A stretch of 64,000 nt of DNA, from contig NZ_AP022599.1 in NCBI RefSeq assembly GCF_010725725.1, forward strand, positions 1,984,001 to 2,048,000, in the 5' to 3' direction. Source of the stretch: Mycolicibacterium pulveris (GTDB lineage: Bacteria > Actinomycetota > Actinomycetes > Mycobacteriales > Mycobacteriaceae). Under the pieces are notes generated by a model. The model saw nothing but the letters and a program-made list of their open reading frames with translations. It was not told the origin of the DNA and made no database searches. The position numbers and the translations under genes were made by a program. Shown here piece by piece: positions 48,722-57,741 of this stretch. Position 1 is the first letter of the stretch. Each line of letters begins with the position of its first letter.

Positions 48722-49354
48722 ATGGCCAAGCGCGGCGGCACAGACTCCGAACGACGGGCGCGCGGAGACCAGACCCGCCGCGACCTCATCGACGCGGGCC
48801 GCACGCTGTTCGTCGAGAAGGGCTTCTTCAACACCAGCATCGGCGACTTGGTCATGACCTCCGGCGTCGGTACCCGCGGTGCCTTCTACCACCATTTCAA
48901 GGACAAGGCCGAGCTTTTCCGCGCGGTGTTCGAGGAGGTCGAGCGGGATCTCACATTGCGGTCGCTCGCGTCCCCGCCGCCGGGTGCCGACTCGTGGGAA
49001 CGGCTCTGCGCCGGCCTGCACGGCTTCCTCGAGTCGGCGCTCGAACCCGAAGTGCAGCGCATCATGCTGGTCGACGGCCCTGTCGTACTGGGCTGGCGGA
49101 CACTGCGCGCGATCCAGGAAGAAAACAGCATCGCGCTGATCGACGAGATGGTGCGCAATGCCATCGCCGAAGGCAACATCGACGACCTGCCCGTTGCCGA
49201 GTTGACGCACATGCTGGTCGCGTCGCTGGAGGAGGGCGCGCTTCTGGTGGCACATGCCAAGAGTCCGGGGCGGGCCCGCGCCCGCGCGGCGCGGATACTC
49301 GACCGGCTCCTGTTGAGCTTCGCGACCGAGCCCCGCGACGTCGTACGGAAGTAG
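48722..49354 (+). CDS. TetR-family transcriptional regulator
   Basis: A 210-residue regulator with helix-turn-helix TSIGDLVMTSGVGTRGAFYHHF (about residues 39-60 from the ATG at 48722). In-frame ATGs at 48713 and 48698 exist, but the latter lies inside the palindrome, so 48722 is preferred. The C-terminal part (VQRIMLVDGPVVLGWRTLR) resembles the TetR_C domain of many actinobacterial repressors. It likely represses itself and the divergent substrate-binding protein, and perhaps the SDR/ALDH/ADH operon downstream. Confidence 0.87.
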   Translation: MAKRGGTDSERRARGDQTRRDLIDAGRTLFVEKGFFNTSIGDLVMTSGVGTRGAFYHHFKDKAELFRAVFEEVERDLTLRSLASPPPGADSWERLCAGLHGFLESALEPEVQRIMLVDGPVVLGWRTLRAIQEENSIALIDEMVRNAIAEGNIDDLPVAELTHMLVASLEEGALLVAHAKSPGRARARAARILDRLLLSFATEPRDVVRK

Positions 49355-49472
49355 GGCTGAGTTTCATGAGCGATGACCACTGCCCTCAGCCGGAAATGTG
49401 CATTTCCATTATTGATTATGGTTCTTCTACCGGACTGATAATGTTTCTTCACCCCGCTCGCAAGGAGATCTG

Positions 49473-50261
49473 ATGTCAGACGCGCCACCACTGCGCGTTG
49501 CCGTAGTCGGGGCGTCCGCCGGTCTGGGTCGTTGCATCGGCATCGGGCTGGCGCAGAAGGGCGCCAAGGTCGCCTTCCTCGCGCGACGCCGTGACCGCCT
49601 CGAGAAGGCAGCCGAGGAGGCGGGCAACGGGTCGGCGGCGGTTGCGTGCGACGTCACCGACGGCGCCGCCTGCCAGAGCGCCATGGAGACCGTCGTCGAG
49701 AACTTCGGCGGCCTGGACGCACTCGTCTACACCACCGGTGTCGGCGTCCTCGCACCGCTGACCCAGGTGACCGCCGAGCAATGGGCGAACCTGTTCGCCA
49801 CCAATGTCACCGGCGCATCGCTCATCACCGCGGCGGCCGCACCTCACCTCGCGGCCGCCGCCGGGTCGGCGGTGTACTTGTCGTCGCTGAGCGCGTCGTA
49901 CTCCGCTCCGTGGCCGCTCCTCGGAGCCTACGCCGTGTCCAAGGCCGCCCTGGACAAGCTGGTCGAGGCCTGGCGCATCGAACATCCGAACATCGGCTTC
50001 ACCCGCCTGGCCGTCGGCGACTGCTTCGGCGGTGAAGGGGACTCGCAGACCGAGTTCAACAAGGCGTGGAACCCCGAGGCACTGGAGAACGCCATCCGGT
50101 TCTGGATGGAGAACGGCTATATGCAAGGCGGTCTTGTCGAGGCCGATCACCTCGTCGACGTCGTCGACTCCGTACTTCGTTGCGGCAACAGCAGTTTCAT
50201 CCCTTACCTGACCATGGCTCCGCGGCCCTCCGGTGCGGTGGCCGAACTTCGGCAGTGGTGA
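49473..50261 (+). CDS. Short-chain dehydrogenase/reductase
   Basis: A 262-residue SDR with GASAGLG cofactor loop, VYTTGVG replacing NNAG, SSLSASYS, catalytic YAVSK and a C-terminus that lacks the usual VDGG ending (it closes FIPYLTMAPRPSGAVAELRQW). ATG 49473 follows AAGGAGATCTG. First gene of an operon with an aldehyde and an alcohol dehydrogenase. The 118 bases upstream contain AT-rich promoter-like sequence. Confidence 0.86.
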   Translation: MSDAPPLRVAVVGASAGLGRCIGIGLAQKGAKVAFLARRRDRLEKAAEEAGNGSAAVACDVTDGAACQSAMETVVENFGGLDALVYTTGVGVLAPLTQVTAEQWANLFATNVTGASLITAAAAPHLAAAAGSAVYLSSLSASYSAPWPLLGAYAVSKAALDKLVEAWRIEHPNIGFTRLAVGDCFGGEGDSQTEFNKAWNPEALENAIRFWMENGYMQGGLVEADHLVDVVDSVLRCGNSSFIPYLTMAPRPSGAVAELRQW

Positions 50262-50271
50262 AGGACTTTCG

Positions 50272-51744
50272 GTGACACACGAATCGCGCATGCTCATCGA
50301 CGGCAAGCTCGTCGAATCCGAGACGGGCCGCCAGTTCGACAACATCAACCCGGCGACCGAGGAGGTTCTCGGTGGTACCGCCGACGGTACCCGCGCCGAC
50401 ATGGAACGTGCCGTGGCGGCCGCCCGGCACGCGTTCGACCACACCGACTGGTCGCGCGACGGCGAGGCCAGGGCCGCCGGGCTTCGTCAACTGCAGGCGG
50501 CGCTCGAGGCCGAACGTGAGGAACTCCGCGGCGAACTCATCGCGGAAGCCGGTTGCCCCCTCCTGAGCACCTTCGGACCACAGCTCAACGTGCCGCTCAG
50601 GGAAGCCTTGAGCTGGCCGGCCGACATGATCAGCCAGTTCCAGTGGAAGAGAACGCTTCCCGACAAAGACGCGTTTGGCATGGGCACGCTCGCCGAACGC
50701 GAAGTCTGGAAGGAACCCATCGGTGTCGTCGGCGTCATCACACCGTGGAACTTCCCGCTGGAGATCATCCTCAACAAGCTCGGGCCGATCCTCGCCATGG
50801 GCAACACCATGGTGCTCAAGCCGGCACCCGACACCCCGTGGAACGCCACCCGCATCGGCCGGATCATCGCCGAGCAGACCGACATCCCACCCGGGGTGAT
50901 CAACATCGTCACCTCCTCGGACCACCTCGTCGGCGAGGTTCTGTCGACCTCGCCCCTGGTCGACATGGTGGCCTTCACCGGGTCGACGGCGACCGGGCGG
51001 CGCATCATGAAGGCCGCTGCGGACACCGTCAAGCCGACCTTTCTGGAACTCGGCGGCAAGTCGGTATATCTCGTGCTCGACGACGACGGCGACATCAGCG
51101 CGTCGGTGGGCGGCAGTGCGTTCATCTCGATGCACGCCGGACAGGGCTGCGCCATGCCGACCCGGCTGCTGGTGCCTAATTCCCGATATGCCGAGGCCGT
51201 CGAGATCGTCAAGGTCGCGATGGAGAAGAACAAGTACGGCGACCCCACCGACCCGTCGGTGCTGCAAGGTCCTCAGGTGTCGAGACGCCAGCAGGACCGG
51301 GTGATGGGCTATATCGAGAAAGGCAAGCAGGAGGGCGCCCGGCTGGTCACCGGCGGCAACATCCCCGCGCACCTACCGAAGGGGTTCTTCGTCGAGCCAA
51401 CGGTTTTCGCAGACGTGGACAACCGGATGACAATCGCCCAGGAGGAGATCTTCGGGCCGGTGCTGTCCGTCATCGGATTCGACGACGACGACGATGCGGT
51501 GCGCATCGCCAACGACTCGATCTACGGGTTGTCCGGCGTGGTGTTCGCCAACGATCTCGATCGGGCCAAGTCGGTCGCCAGCCGGATCCGCACGGGAACC
51601 CTGGGAATCAACGGCGGTCTGTGGTACGGCGCCGACGCCCCCTTCGGCGGCTACAAGCAATCCGGAGTCGGACGGCAGTGCGGCATTGAGGGCCTCGAAA
51701 TCTTCACCGAAACCAAGACTGTCGGCTGGCCAAAGGAGACCTGA
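50272..51744 (+). CDS. Aldehyde dehydrogenase
   Basis: A 490-residue aldehyde dehydrogenase: ITPWNFPLEIILNKLGPIL, FTGSTATGRRIMKAA, the Glu in FLELGGKSV, the catalytic Cys in HAGQGCAMPTRLL and FGGYKQSGVGRQCG. GTG 50272 follows GAAGGAC. It shares one base with the ADH gene (TGATG). With that ADH it would carry a primary alcohol through the aldehyde to an acid, which fits alcohols formed by the P450s. About 35-40% like the ALDH at 26368 by eye, so not a recent duplicate. Confidence 0.9.
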   Translation: MTHESRMLIDGKLVESETGRQFDNINPATEEVLGGTADGTRADMERAVAAARHAFDHTDWSRDGEARAAGLRQLQAALEAEREELRGELIAEAGCPLLSTFGPQLNVPLREALSWPADMISQFQWKRTLPDKDAFGMGTLAEREVWKEPIGVVGVITPWNFPLEIILNKLGPILAMGNTMVLKPAPDTPWNATRIGRIIAEQTDIPPGVINIVTSSDHLVGEVLSTSPLVDMVAFTGSTATGRRIMKAAADTVKPTFLELGGKSVYLVLDDDGDISASVGGSAFISMHAGQGCAMPTRLLVPNSRYAEAVEIVKVAMEKNKYGDPTDPSVLQGPQVSRRQQDRVMGYIEKGKQEGARLVTGGNIPAHLPKGFFVEPTVFADVDNRMTIAQEEIFGPVLSVIGFDDDDDAVRIANDSIYGLSGVVFANDLDRAKSVASRIRTGTLGINGGLWYGADAPFGGYKQSGVGRQCGIEGLEIFTETKTVGWPKET

Positions 51745-52916
51745 TGAAATCACGAGCGGCCGTATTGCGCGGCGTAGGTGTCGACTGGGAAGTCACCGAC
51801 GTCGAACTGGACCCGCCCCGCGCCGGTGAGGTGCTGGTCAAGATGGCCTACGCCGGCATCTGCCACTCCGACGAACATTTCTACACCGGCGACAGCGTCC
51901 CCGGCCCCGACATGGAGGAGATGATGCGGGCCTCCGGCGTGCCGGTGCCGGAGTGGTTCCCGATGCTCGGCGGACACGAGGGATCGGGCATCGTCGAAAG
52001 CGTCGGTCCCGAGGTCAAGGCGCTCAAACCCGGTGACCACGTGGCCATCTCGTTTCTGCCGGCCTGCGGGAGCTGCCGCTGGTGCGCCAGCGGGTACACC
52101 TATATCTGCGACGTCGGCGCCGACCTCTACAGCAAGGCGATGACCACCGACGGCACCTGCCGACGGCACGTGTCGGGTCCCGACGGCGACGAAGACCTGA
52201 TGGCGATGATGCAGGTCGGCACCTTCTCCGAGTACGTCGTCGCCTCCGAGCGGTCGCTCGTCAAAATCCACGACTGGATTCCACTGGAGGCCGCCTCGTT
52301 GGTTTCCTGCGGTGTGACAACGGGTTTCGGCTCGGGCTCGGTCGCCGCCGGCACGCAGGCCGGTGACACCGTCGTCGTCGTCGGTGTCGGCGGAATCGGC
52401 ATGAACGCCGTCCAGGGGGCGAAGGTGGCCGGCGCCAAGCACATCGTGGCCGTCGACCCGAACGAGTTCAAACGCGAGATCGCACCCACCTTCGGTGCGA
52501 CACACACCGCCGTCGACGCGGGCGCCGCCCTGGAACTGGTCAAGGACATCACCTGGGGTGTCATGGCCGACCGCGTCGTGCTGACCCCGGGCGTGGTGCC
52601 GCCGGACCTCGTGCTGACGGCGATGCTGCTTCTGCGCAAGGGCGGCACCTGCGTGCTGACCGGTATGGCGAAGGTCAGTGATCTGATGGTCCCACTGAGC
52701 TTGCCCGACATGGTCAGCTCGTGTAAGACGCTGAAGGGTGTGCTCTACGGCGAGATGAACCCGCGCGACGCGATGCCGAAACTACTGTCGATGTACGAGG
52801 CGGGCATCATCAAACTCGACGAGCTGATCACGAAGCAGTACAAGCTGGACGACATCAACGAGGCGATGAAGGATCTGCGCGCGGGCAACAACATCCGCGG
52901 CGTCATCGCGTTCTGA
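51744..52916 (+). CDS. NDMA-dependent zinc alcohol dehydrogenase
   Basis: A 390-residue medium-chain alcohol dehydrogenase. Catalytic zinc ligands lie in AGICHSDEHF and GGHEGSGIVESVG; the structural-zinc cysteines lie in CGSCRWCASGYTYIC; the NAD site is GVGGIGMNAVQGAKVAGA. The insertions (VPGPDMEEMMRASGVPVPEW and a DEDLMAMMQ stretch) are those of the actinobacterial NDMA-dependent type, in which the bound NAD is re-oxidised by an external carrier, thought to be mycofactocin. It ends the SDR-ALDH-ADH operon and the catabolic island. Confidence 0.9.
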   Translation: MKSRAAVLRGVGVDWEVTDVELDPPRAGEVLVKMAYAGICHSDEHFYTGDSVPGPDMEEMMRASGVPVPEWFPMLGGHEGSGIVESVGPEVKALKPGDHVAISFLPACGSCRWCASGYTYICDVGADLYSKAMTTDGTCRRHVSGPDGDEDLMAMMQVGTFSEYVVASERSLVKIHDWIPLEAASLVSCGVTTGFGSGSVAAGTQAGDTVVVVGVGGIGMNAVQGAKVAGAKHIVAVDPNEFKREIAPTFGATHTAVDAGAALELVKDITWGVMADRVVLTPGVVPPDLVLTAMLLLRKGGTCVLTGMAKVSDLMVPLSLPDMVSSCKTLKGVLYGEMNPRDAMPKLLSMYEAGIIKLDELITKQYKLDDINEAMKDLRAGNNIRGVIAF

Positions 52917-52955
52917 TCGATCCAGGGCCCGCCGTGCCGGGGTAACGTGCGGGAG

Positions 52956-53912
52956 ATGAGTGCTGGCGAGCAACGCGCCGGAGTGGATCTGACCAACCTC
53001 GATCAACCGCTCAGCCCCGACGCCGGGGCGACGAAGCGGGACCTGGTCGACTACCTCGACGCGGTCGCCGCACGGATGCTGCCCGGGCTGGCCGGGCGCC
53101 CGCTCACCGTGCTGCGCATCCTGCGGGGGCGTGATCCGTTCATGCAGAAGAACGTGCCCAAGTACACCCCCGACTGGGTGCGCACGGTGTCGATCTGGGC
53201 CGAATCCTCACAACGGCAGGTCCGTTATGCGGTGTGCGACGATCGCCGCACGCTGCTGTGGCTGGCCAACCAGCGCGCCGTCGAGTACCACCCGGCGCTC
53301 GGTCTGGCCGACGACATCTACCGCCCCACGCATCTGGTGCTGGACCTCGACCCACCCCCAGGAGGCGACTTCGCCGCGGTCGTCGCCACCGCGCACCTGG
53401 TGCGTCAGGCGCTGGCCGATGCCGGTCTGACCGGCACCGTCAAGACCAGCGGCGCAAAAGGCCTGCACGTGTTCGTACCGGTCGACGACAGCGCGCCGGT
53501 CGACGACGTCGCCGCAGCCACTCGCGCGCTTGCCGCACGGGCAGAGGCTCTCGATCCTGCCACGGCGACAACGGCTTTCATCGTTGAGGACCGGGCGGGA
53601 AAGGTCTTCGTGGATTCGACGCGGGCAGGCGGGGCGACCATCGTCGCCGCGTACAGTCCGCGGCTGCGGCCCGGCACGCCGGTGTCGTTTCCGCTGGCGT
53701 GGTCGGACTTGGACGGTGTCGCCCCAACCGATTTCACGGTGCACACCGCCATCGATGCTCTTGCCGGCCGCGATCCGTGGGCCGAGACCATGCCGGCACC
53801 GCAACGGCTTCCGCACGAGCTGATCGAGCACGGCCGCACGATCCCGGTCGCTCGGGTGGCCGCGATGCACGAAGGCAAGCGCCGCGCCAGGGCACGTCGA
53901 AAAGGCAGCTGA
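52956..53912 (+). CDS. LigD-like polymerase/primase domain protein
   Basis: A 318-residue stand-alone protein of the LigD polymerase-domain family (archaeo-eukaryotic primase fold). LVLDLDPPPGGDFAAV holds the metal-binding D-x-D, and TSGAKGLHVFVPV holds the S-x-K-G-x-H phosphate-binding motif; a third Asp lies in KVFVDSTRAG. It resembles mycobacterial PolD2/Prim-PolC (Rv3730c type), involved in ribonucleotide gap filling in DNA repair. No ligase or nuclease domain is attached. ATG 56 bases into the gap (52956) is chosen; a GTG at 52947 is possible. Unrelated to the island before it. Confidence 0.87.
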   Translation: MSAGEQRAGVDLTNLDQPLSPDAGATKRDLVDYLDAVAARMLPGLAGRPLTVLRILRGRDPFMQKNVPKYTPDWVRTVSIWAESSQRQVRYAVCDDRRTLLWLANQRAVEYHPALGLADDIYRPTHLVLDLDPPPGGDFAAVVATAHLVRQALADAGLTGTVKTSGAKGLHVFVPVDDSAPVDDVAAATRALAARAEALDPATATTAFIVEDRAGKVFVDSTRAGGATIVAAYSPRLRPGTPVSFPLAWSDLDGVAPTDFTVHTAIDALAGRDPWAETMPAPQRLPHELIEHGRTIPVARVAAMHEGKRRARARRKGS

Positions 53913-53959
53913 GCCCGGACCTTGGGGCACCAGCAGTGGGCCTCGGGTAGCGTTGAAGT

Positions 53960-54922
53960 GTGGTTTTGGCAGCGGCGATTCAACTCGAGGCGGTTGTGGG
54001 CGACGTGGACGCCAACCTCGCCGCCTGCGAACGCCTCGCCGACGAAGCGGGTCGCGCCGGCGCTCGAGTCATCGCGCTCCCCGAGTTCTTCACCACCGGC
54101 ATCGGGTTCGTCGACGCGTTGAAAGACGCTGCCCTACCCGTGGACGGCAAGGCGACCGAGTTGCTCACCGCCCTGGCCCGCCGGCACGGCGCGCTGGTCG
54201 GCGGTTCGTTCCTGTGCCGAGACGCCGACGGGCACGTGCGTAACGCCTACATCGCCGCCGACGCCGGCGGGGTGGTGGGCCGACACGACAAAGATCTGCC
54301 CACCATGTGGGAGAACGCCTTTTACGTCGGCGGCCACGACGACGGCGTGTTTCACGTGAACGACCACGACGTCGGCGCGGCGGTGTGCTGGGAGCTGATG
54401 CGTACCGGCACGGTCAAGCGTCTGCGGTCGCGCGTCGACCTGGTGATGACCGGCTCGGGCTGGTGGTCCATCCCGCCGTGGCCGCCTCGGTCCGTGTTCG
54501 ACCGCTGGGAACGCGGCAACGCCGCGACGGCCCGCCTCGCGGCGGCATCGTTCGCCAAGTACGTCGGGGCACCGGTGGTGCATGCCGCACACGCAGGCGC
54601 ATTGACGTGCCCCATGCCGTTGTTGCCGATGCGCTACCGGGGGTATTTCGAGGGGGCGACGCTCATCACCGATGCGCGTGGAAAGGTGATCGCGGAGCGC
54701 CCCGCCGAGCAGGGCGAGGGCGTCGTCCTCGGCGAGATCGAAATCGGCCGCCGCGCACCGTTACTCGATCCGCCGAACAGGTTCTGGCTGCACCCGCGGG
54801 GACCGCTGCCGACTGTGGTTTGGCACTATCAGCGCGGGCATGGTCGGCGGTGGTATCGCCGTCACGTGATGCGCGCCGCAACGCCGTCGGCGGCAGGGGT
54901 CGGCGACACCCCACGCGATTGA
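53960..54922 (+). CDS. Carbon-nitrogen hydrolase (nitrilase superfamily)
   Basis: A 320-residue amidase/nitrilase-fold enzyme. The catalytic triad is visible: Glu42 in ALPEFFTTG, Lys111 in RHDKDLPTMWE, Cys143 in AAVCWELMRTG. It would hydrolyse an amide or nitrile; the Trp-rich GSGWWSIPPWPP segment near the pocket may set the substrate. GTG 53960 has no strong ribosome-binding site. It is a single gene followed by an 11-base-pair hairpin. Confidence 0.86.
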   Translation: MVLAAAIQLEAVVGDVDANLAACERLADEAGRAGARVIALPEFFTTGIGFVDALKDAALPVDGKATELLTALARRHGALVGGSFLCRDADGHVRNAYIAADAGGVVGRHDKDLPTMWENAFYVGGHDDGVFHVNDHDVGAAVCWELMRTGTVKRLRSRVDLVMTGSGWWSIPPWPPRSVFDRWERGNAATARLAAASFAKYVGAPVVHAAHAGALTCPMPLLPMRYRGYFEGATLITDARGKVIAERPAEQGEGVVLGEIEIGRRAPLLDPPNRFWLHPRGPLPTVVWHYQRGHGRRWYRRHVMRAATPSAAGVGDTPRD

Positions 54923-54945
54923 TCCGAATCCGTTGCGCGACAGTC

Positions 54946-54986
54946 CCGTGACGGCGGAAAACACCCATCGGTGATCGCCGTCACGG
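54946..54986 (+). terminator. Hairpin after the nitrilase gene, possible terminator
   Basis: CCGTGACGGCG (54946-54956) and CGCCGTCACGG (54976-54986) form a perfect 11-base-pair stem with a 19-base loop. There is no T-run after it, as is usual in mycobacteria. It separates the nitrilase gene from the signalling operon. Confidence 0.5.
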
Positions 54987-55042
54987 ACATCGGGGCCGCT
55001 CGTGCCCGTCAGCACGTACCCTTTTGGTGATGGAGCTGACGG

Positions 55043-56686
55043 TTGAGTAAGGACAACTCCGCGACAGGGCGGCCGATCGATGCGGTCGCCTGGTGGTTCG
55101 TTCCGCATCCCGTGCTCGTCGTCGACCGATCCGGCATCGTCCGCGCGTTCAGTGCCCCTACCGAAGCCGTGTTGACCGGCGTCGAGATCGGCACGCGGCT
55201 CGCCGACGCCGCGCCGTCGTGGCTGGCACAGGCCCACGAGCACAGGACGGACGGTGAAGACCTGTCGCCTGCGAGGGGCGAACTCGACGGTCGCGAGTTC
55301 ACGGCTCGGCCCACGCCGCTGTCGGCGGACGAAATAGCCTGGTGGTTGATCGCGGAACCTGACGGGTCGCTGCGCGACGCGCACGAGGCGCTGGCACGGG
55401 AACGGGACCGCGCGGCCTTCCTCGACAACGCCTCGGCGGTGCTGATGGCGTCGCTGAACTTCGACCGCTGCACCGAGGCCGTCGTCCAGATGGCGGCCAG
55501 GCACCTGGCGGACGCGGCGGTCCTCGTCGCCCCCGAGCGCGAAAACCGGCTGCCCGTCGTCTACAGCGGACCGGACGACGTCGCGGAGCACCGCAGGGTC
55601 GACGCGGACCCCGCCGACGTGCCGGGCCTCAGCGAGGCGCTTCGCGGGTTCCCTCCGGTGCCGTCGCGCTGGATCGACCCGTCGACCATGCCCGACTGGC
55701 TGATCCCCCGCCACCTCACGCAGCCGGTGGGATCGGTGCTCATCACCCCGCTGCCGGGTCACGGCGTTCCGGCGGGCGCCCTCGTCCTGCTGCGCCGCGA
55801 CTCGGCCACCGCCTTCAGCGACGGCGAGGAGCTGTTCGCCCGGCTTTTCGCGGCCCGCGCAGGTGCGGCGCTGTCCGCCGCCCAGCTGTATGCCGAACAA
55901 TCGGCAATCACCCGCACCCTGATGCGCGATCTGCTGCCCCCGCAGCTGGATCGGCTCGACGACTTCGAACTCGCCGGCGGCTACCGCGCCTCCGAGGATC
56001 ATCAGCTGGTCGGCGGTGACTTCTACGACGTCCACCGCGGCGCGGGCCCGAACGGCGAGACACTCGTGGTGCTCGGCGACGTCTGCGGAAAGGGCCTGGA
56101 GGCCGCGGTGCTCAGCGGCAAGATCCGCAACACCGTGCAGGCCCTGGCGCCGCTCACCGATCAACACGAAGACGTGCTCAAGCTGCTCAACAGCGCCCTG
56201 TTGTCGCCCAACAACAGCCGCTTCGCGACGATGGTGCTCGCGTCCATCGCCCGCCGTGACGGTCGGTTGACGCTGCGGCTCACCTGCGCCGGGCATCCTC
56301 CTCCCTTGATCCTGCGGAACGACGGAACCGTGGAACAGGCGGACACGAAAGGCATGCTGGTCGGCGCGTTGGCACAGTTCAAGGCCCAGTCGACGGAGGT
56401 CGTGCTGGCGCCCGGCGAGACGTGCCTGCTCTACACGGACGGACTCAGCGAGGCGCGAGGGGGCCCGCTCGGATCGGAGATGTTCGGCGACGAGCGGCTC
56501 ATCGATGCGTTGGCCCACTGTGCCGGTCTGCCCGCAGAGGCAGTCGTCGAGCGGATGATGATGCTCACCTCGGAGTGGGTAACCGAGCGGACACACGACG
56601 ATATGGCCGTCGTGGCCATCACGGCTCCGCGCCGCACACGTCGGGGCGAGGTCGACGGACACCCTGGGGGTAGGTACAGAGCGTGA
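55043..56686 (+). CDS. RsbU/SpoIIE-type PP2C phosphatase with PAS- and GAF-like sensor domains
   Basis: A 547-residue serine phosphatase. Residues about 10-115 look like a PAS domain (PHPVLVVDRSGIVRAFS), about 130-290 like GAF, and 310-530 are SpoIIE: GGDFYDV, LGDVCGKGLEAAVLSGKI, CAGHPPPLILR, LLYTDGLSEARGG and HDDMAVVAI carry the metal-binding Asp residues. Such phosphatases dephosphorylate STAS anti-anti-sigma factors, and one is encoded two genes later. The TTG start at 55043 has GGAG seven bases upstream. The stop overlaps the B12-binding gene by four bases, so the three are one unit. Confidence 0.88.
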   Translation: MSKDNSATGRPIDAVAWWFVPHPVLVVDRSGIVRAFSAPTEAVLTGVEIGTRLADAAPSWLAQAHEHRTDGEDLSPARGELDGREFTARPTPLSADEIAWWLIAEPDGSLRDAHEALARERDRAAFLDNASAVLMASLNFDRCTEAVVQMAARHLADAAVLVAPERENRLPVVYSGPDDVAEHRRVDADPADVPGLSEALRGFPPVPSRWIDPSTMPDWLIPRHLTQPVGSVLITPLPGHGVPAGALVLLRRDSATAFSDGEELFARLFAARAGAALSAAQLYAEQSAITRTLMRDLLPPQLDRLDDFELAGGYRASEDHQLVGGDFYDVHRGAGPNGETLVVLGDVCGKGLEAAVLSGKIRNTVQALAPLTDQHEDVLKLLNSALLSPNNSRFATMVLASIARRDGRLTLRLTCAGHPPPLILRNDGTVEQADTKGMLVGALAQFKAQSTEVVLAPGETCLLYTDGLSEARGGPLGSEMFGDERLIDALAHCAGLPAEAVVERMMMLTSEWVTERTHDDMAVVAITAPRRTRRGEVDGHPGGRYRA

Positions 56687-57741
56687 GCAGTAGAGACACC
56701 GGCGCGGCGCGCGACCGGCTGTGGGAGGCGGTTCTCGACGGGGACGAGTACTCCGCCGTCAGCGTGGTGTTCGAGGCGGTGGACGCGGGAATCACGCCCG
56801 AGGACGCGTTGCTGGAGGTGGTCGCGCCCGTACAGCGCAAGGTCGGCACGGAGTGGGCGGCCAACCGCATCACCGTCGCACAGGAACACGCCGCCACCGC
56901 GATCAACGACCGAGTGATCGCCGCACTGTCCCAGCACCCCGCCTCGAGGACCCACGCTGCCGCCGGCCGCGTCACCGTTGCCTGCGTCGACGGCGAATGG
57001 CACGCGCTGCCGGCCCGCCTGCTCGCCGAGGTGCTGCGCCTGCGCGGCTGGCGGGTGGATTTTCTCGGGGCTCAGGTGCCGACGCCCCATCTGATCGCGC
57101 ATCTGCACCAGCACGCGCCCGACGCCGTCGCGTTGTCGTGTTCGATCCCGACCCGGCTGCCCGCCGCGCACGCGGCGATCACCGCCTGCCAGTCCGCGGG
57201 TGTCTCGGTGCTCGTAGGTGGCGCCGCGTTCGGCCCCGACGGCCGCTATGCCCGCCTGCTCGGTGCCGACGCGTGGGCCCCGGACGCCCGCGCCGCCGTG
57301 CAGTGCCTGAGCGACGACCTGGCACGGCTACGCCTCACCGCGACCGCGTCGTCGGGTGCGCTGCCGCATCTGGAGGACCAGGAGTATTCGATGGTCAGCG
57401 GGACGAAGGCGCAGCTGGTCAAGTCGACTGTCGCCGAGCTGGAGAACCGATTCCCCGCGATGCGCGACTACAGCGTGGCGCAACGCGAACACACCACCGA
57501 GGACATCGCGCACATCATCGACTTCCTCGCGACCGCACTGTATGTCGACGACGACGACCTGTTCACCACGTTCATCGTCTGGACCGCCGAGGTGCTCGAA
57601 GCCCGAGGCGTACCAGCGACCTCACTGATTCACGCGCTGGATTTGTTGTCCGATCAACTGCGAGACTTCCCCCGGACCCAACGTCTGCTCACGGCAGCGC
57701 GCACGGCCTTGACCGCGAAGACCACCTCGCCGATCGCATGA
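56683..57741 (+). CDS. B12-binding protein with Wx9EH light-sensor motif (CarH/AerR-like) and C-terminal extension
   Basis: A 352-residue protein. Residues about 10-90 form the helical B12 cap, with Trp58 followed nine residues later by Glu68-His69: the Wx9EH motif of adenosylcobalamin photoreceptors such as CarH. Residues about 97-215 are the cobalamin Rossmann domain, with E-x-H (Glu105, His107, in GEWHALP) as lower axial ligand, RGWRVDFLGAQVP, and VLVGGAAFG. There is no DNA-binding domain; instead about 130 C-terminal residues are helical (IDFLATALYVDDDDLFTTFIVWTAEVLEARG). Coupled by ATGA overlaps to the phosphatase before and STAS protein after, it probably gates their partner switch by light or B12 state. 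Confidence 0.85.
   Translation: MSSRDTGAARDRLWEAVLDGDEYSAVSVVFEAVDAGITPEDALLEVVAPVQRKVGTEWAANRITVAQEHAATAINDRVIAALSQHPASRTHAAAGRVTVACVDGEWHALPARLLAEVLRLRGWRVDFLGAQVPTPHLIAHLHQHAPDAVALSCSIPTRLPAAHAAITACQSAGVSVLVGGAAFGPDGRYARLLGADAWAPDARAAVQCLSDDLARLRLTATASSGALPHLEDQEYSMVSGTKAQLVKSTVAELENRFPAMRDYSVAQREHTTEDIAHIIDFLATALYVDDDDLFTTFIVWTAEVLEARGVPATSLIHALDLLSDQLRDFPRTQRLLTAARTALTAKTTSPIA

Noticed and set aside
48682..48855. Upstream extension of the substrate-binding protein that contains a short hydrophobic run (VATCILYVAG)
   Set aside because: It would run through the 25-base palindrome and the start of the divergent TetR gene; the hydrophobic stretch is too short and lacks a cleavage or lipobox motif.
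49433..49452. Possible GAGAA-type site before the SDR at 49473 (TGATAA-TGTTTC-TTCACC)
   Set aside because: Neither arm is perfect and the region is AT-rich, so the match is within chance.
54761..56662. Long open frame of 633 codons on the minus strand opposite the phosphatase gene
   Set aside because: It mirrors the codon structure of the SpoIIE phosphatase on the plus strand, is rich in Arg/Gly/His without motifs, and crosses the hairpin at 54946. GC-rich third positions create such antisense frames.
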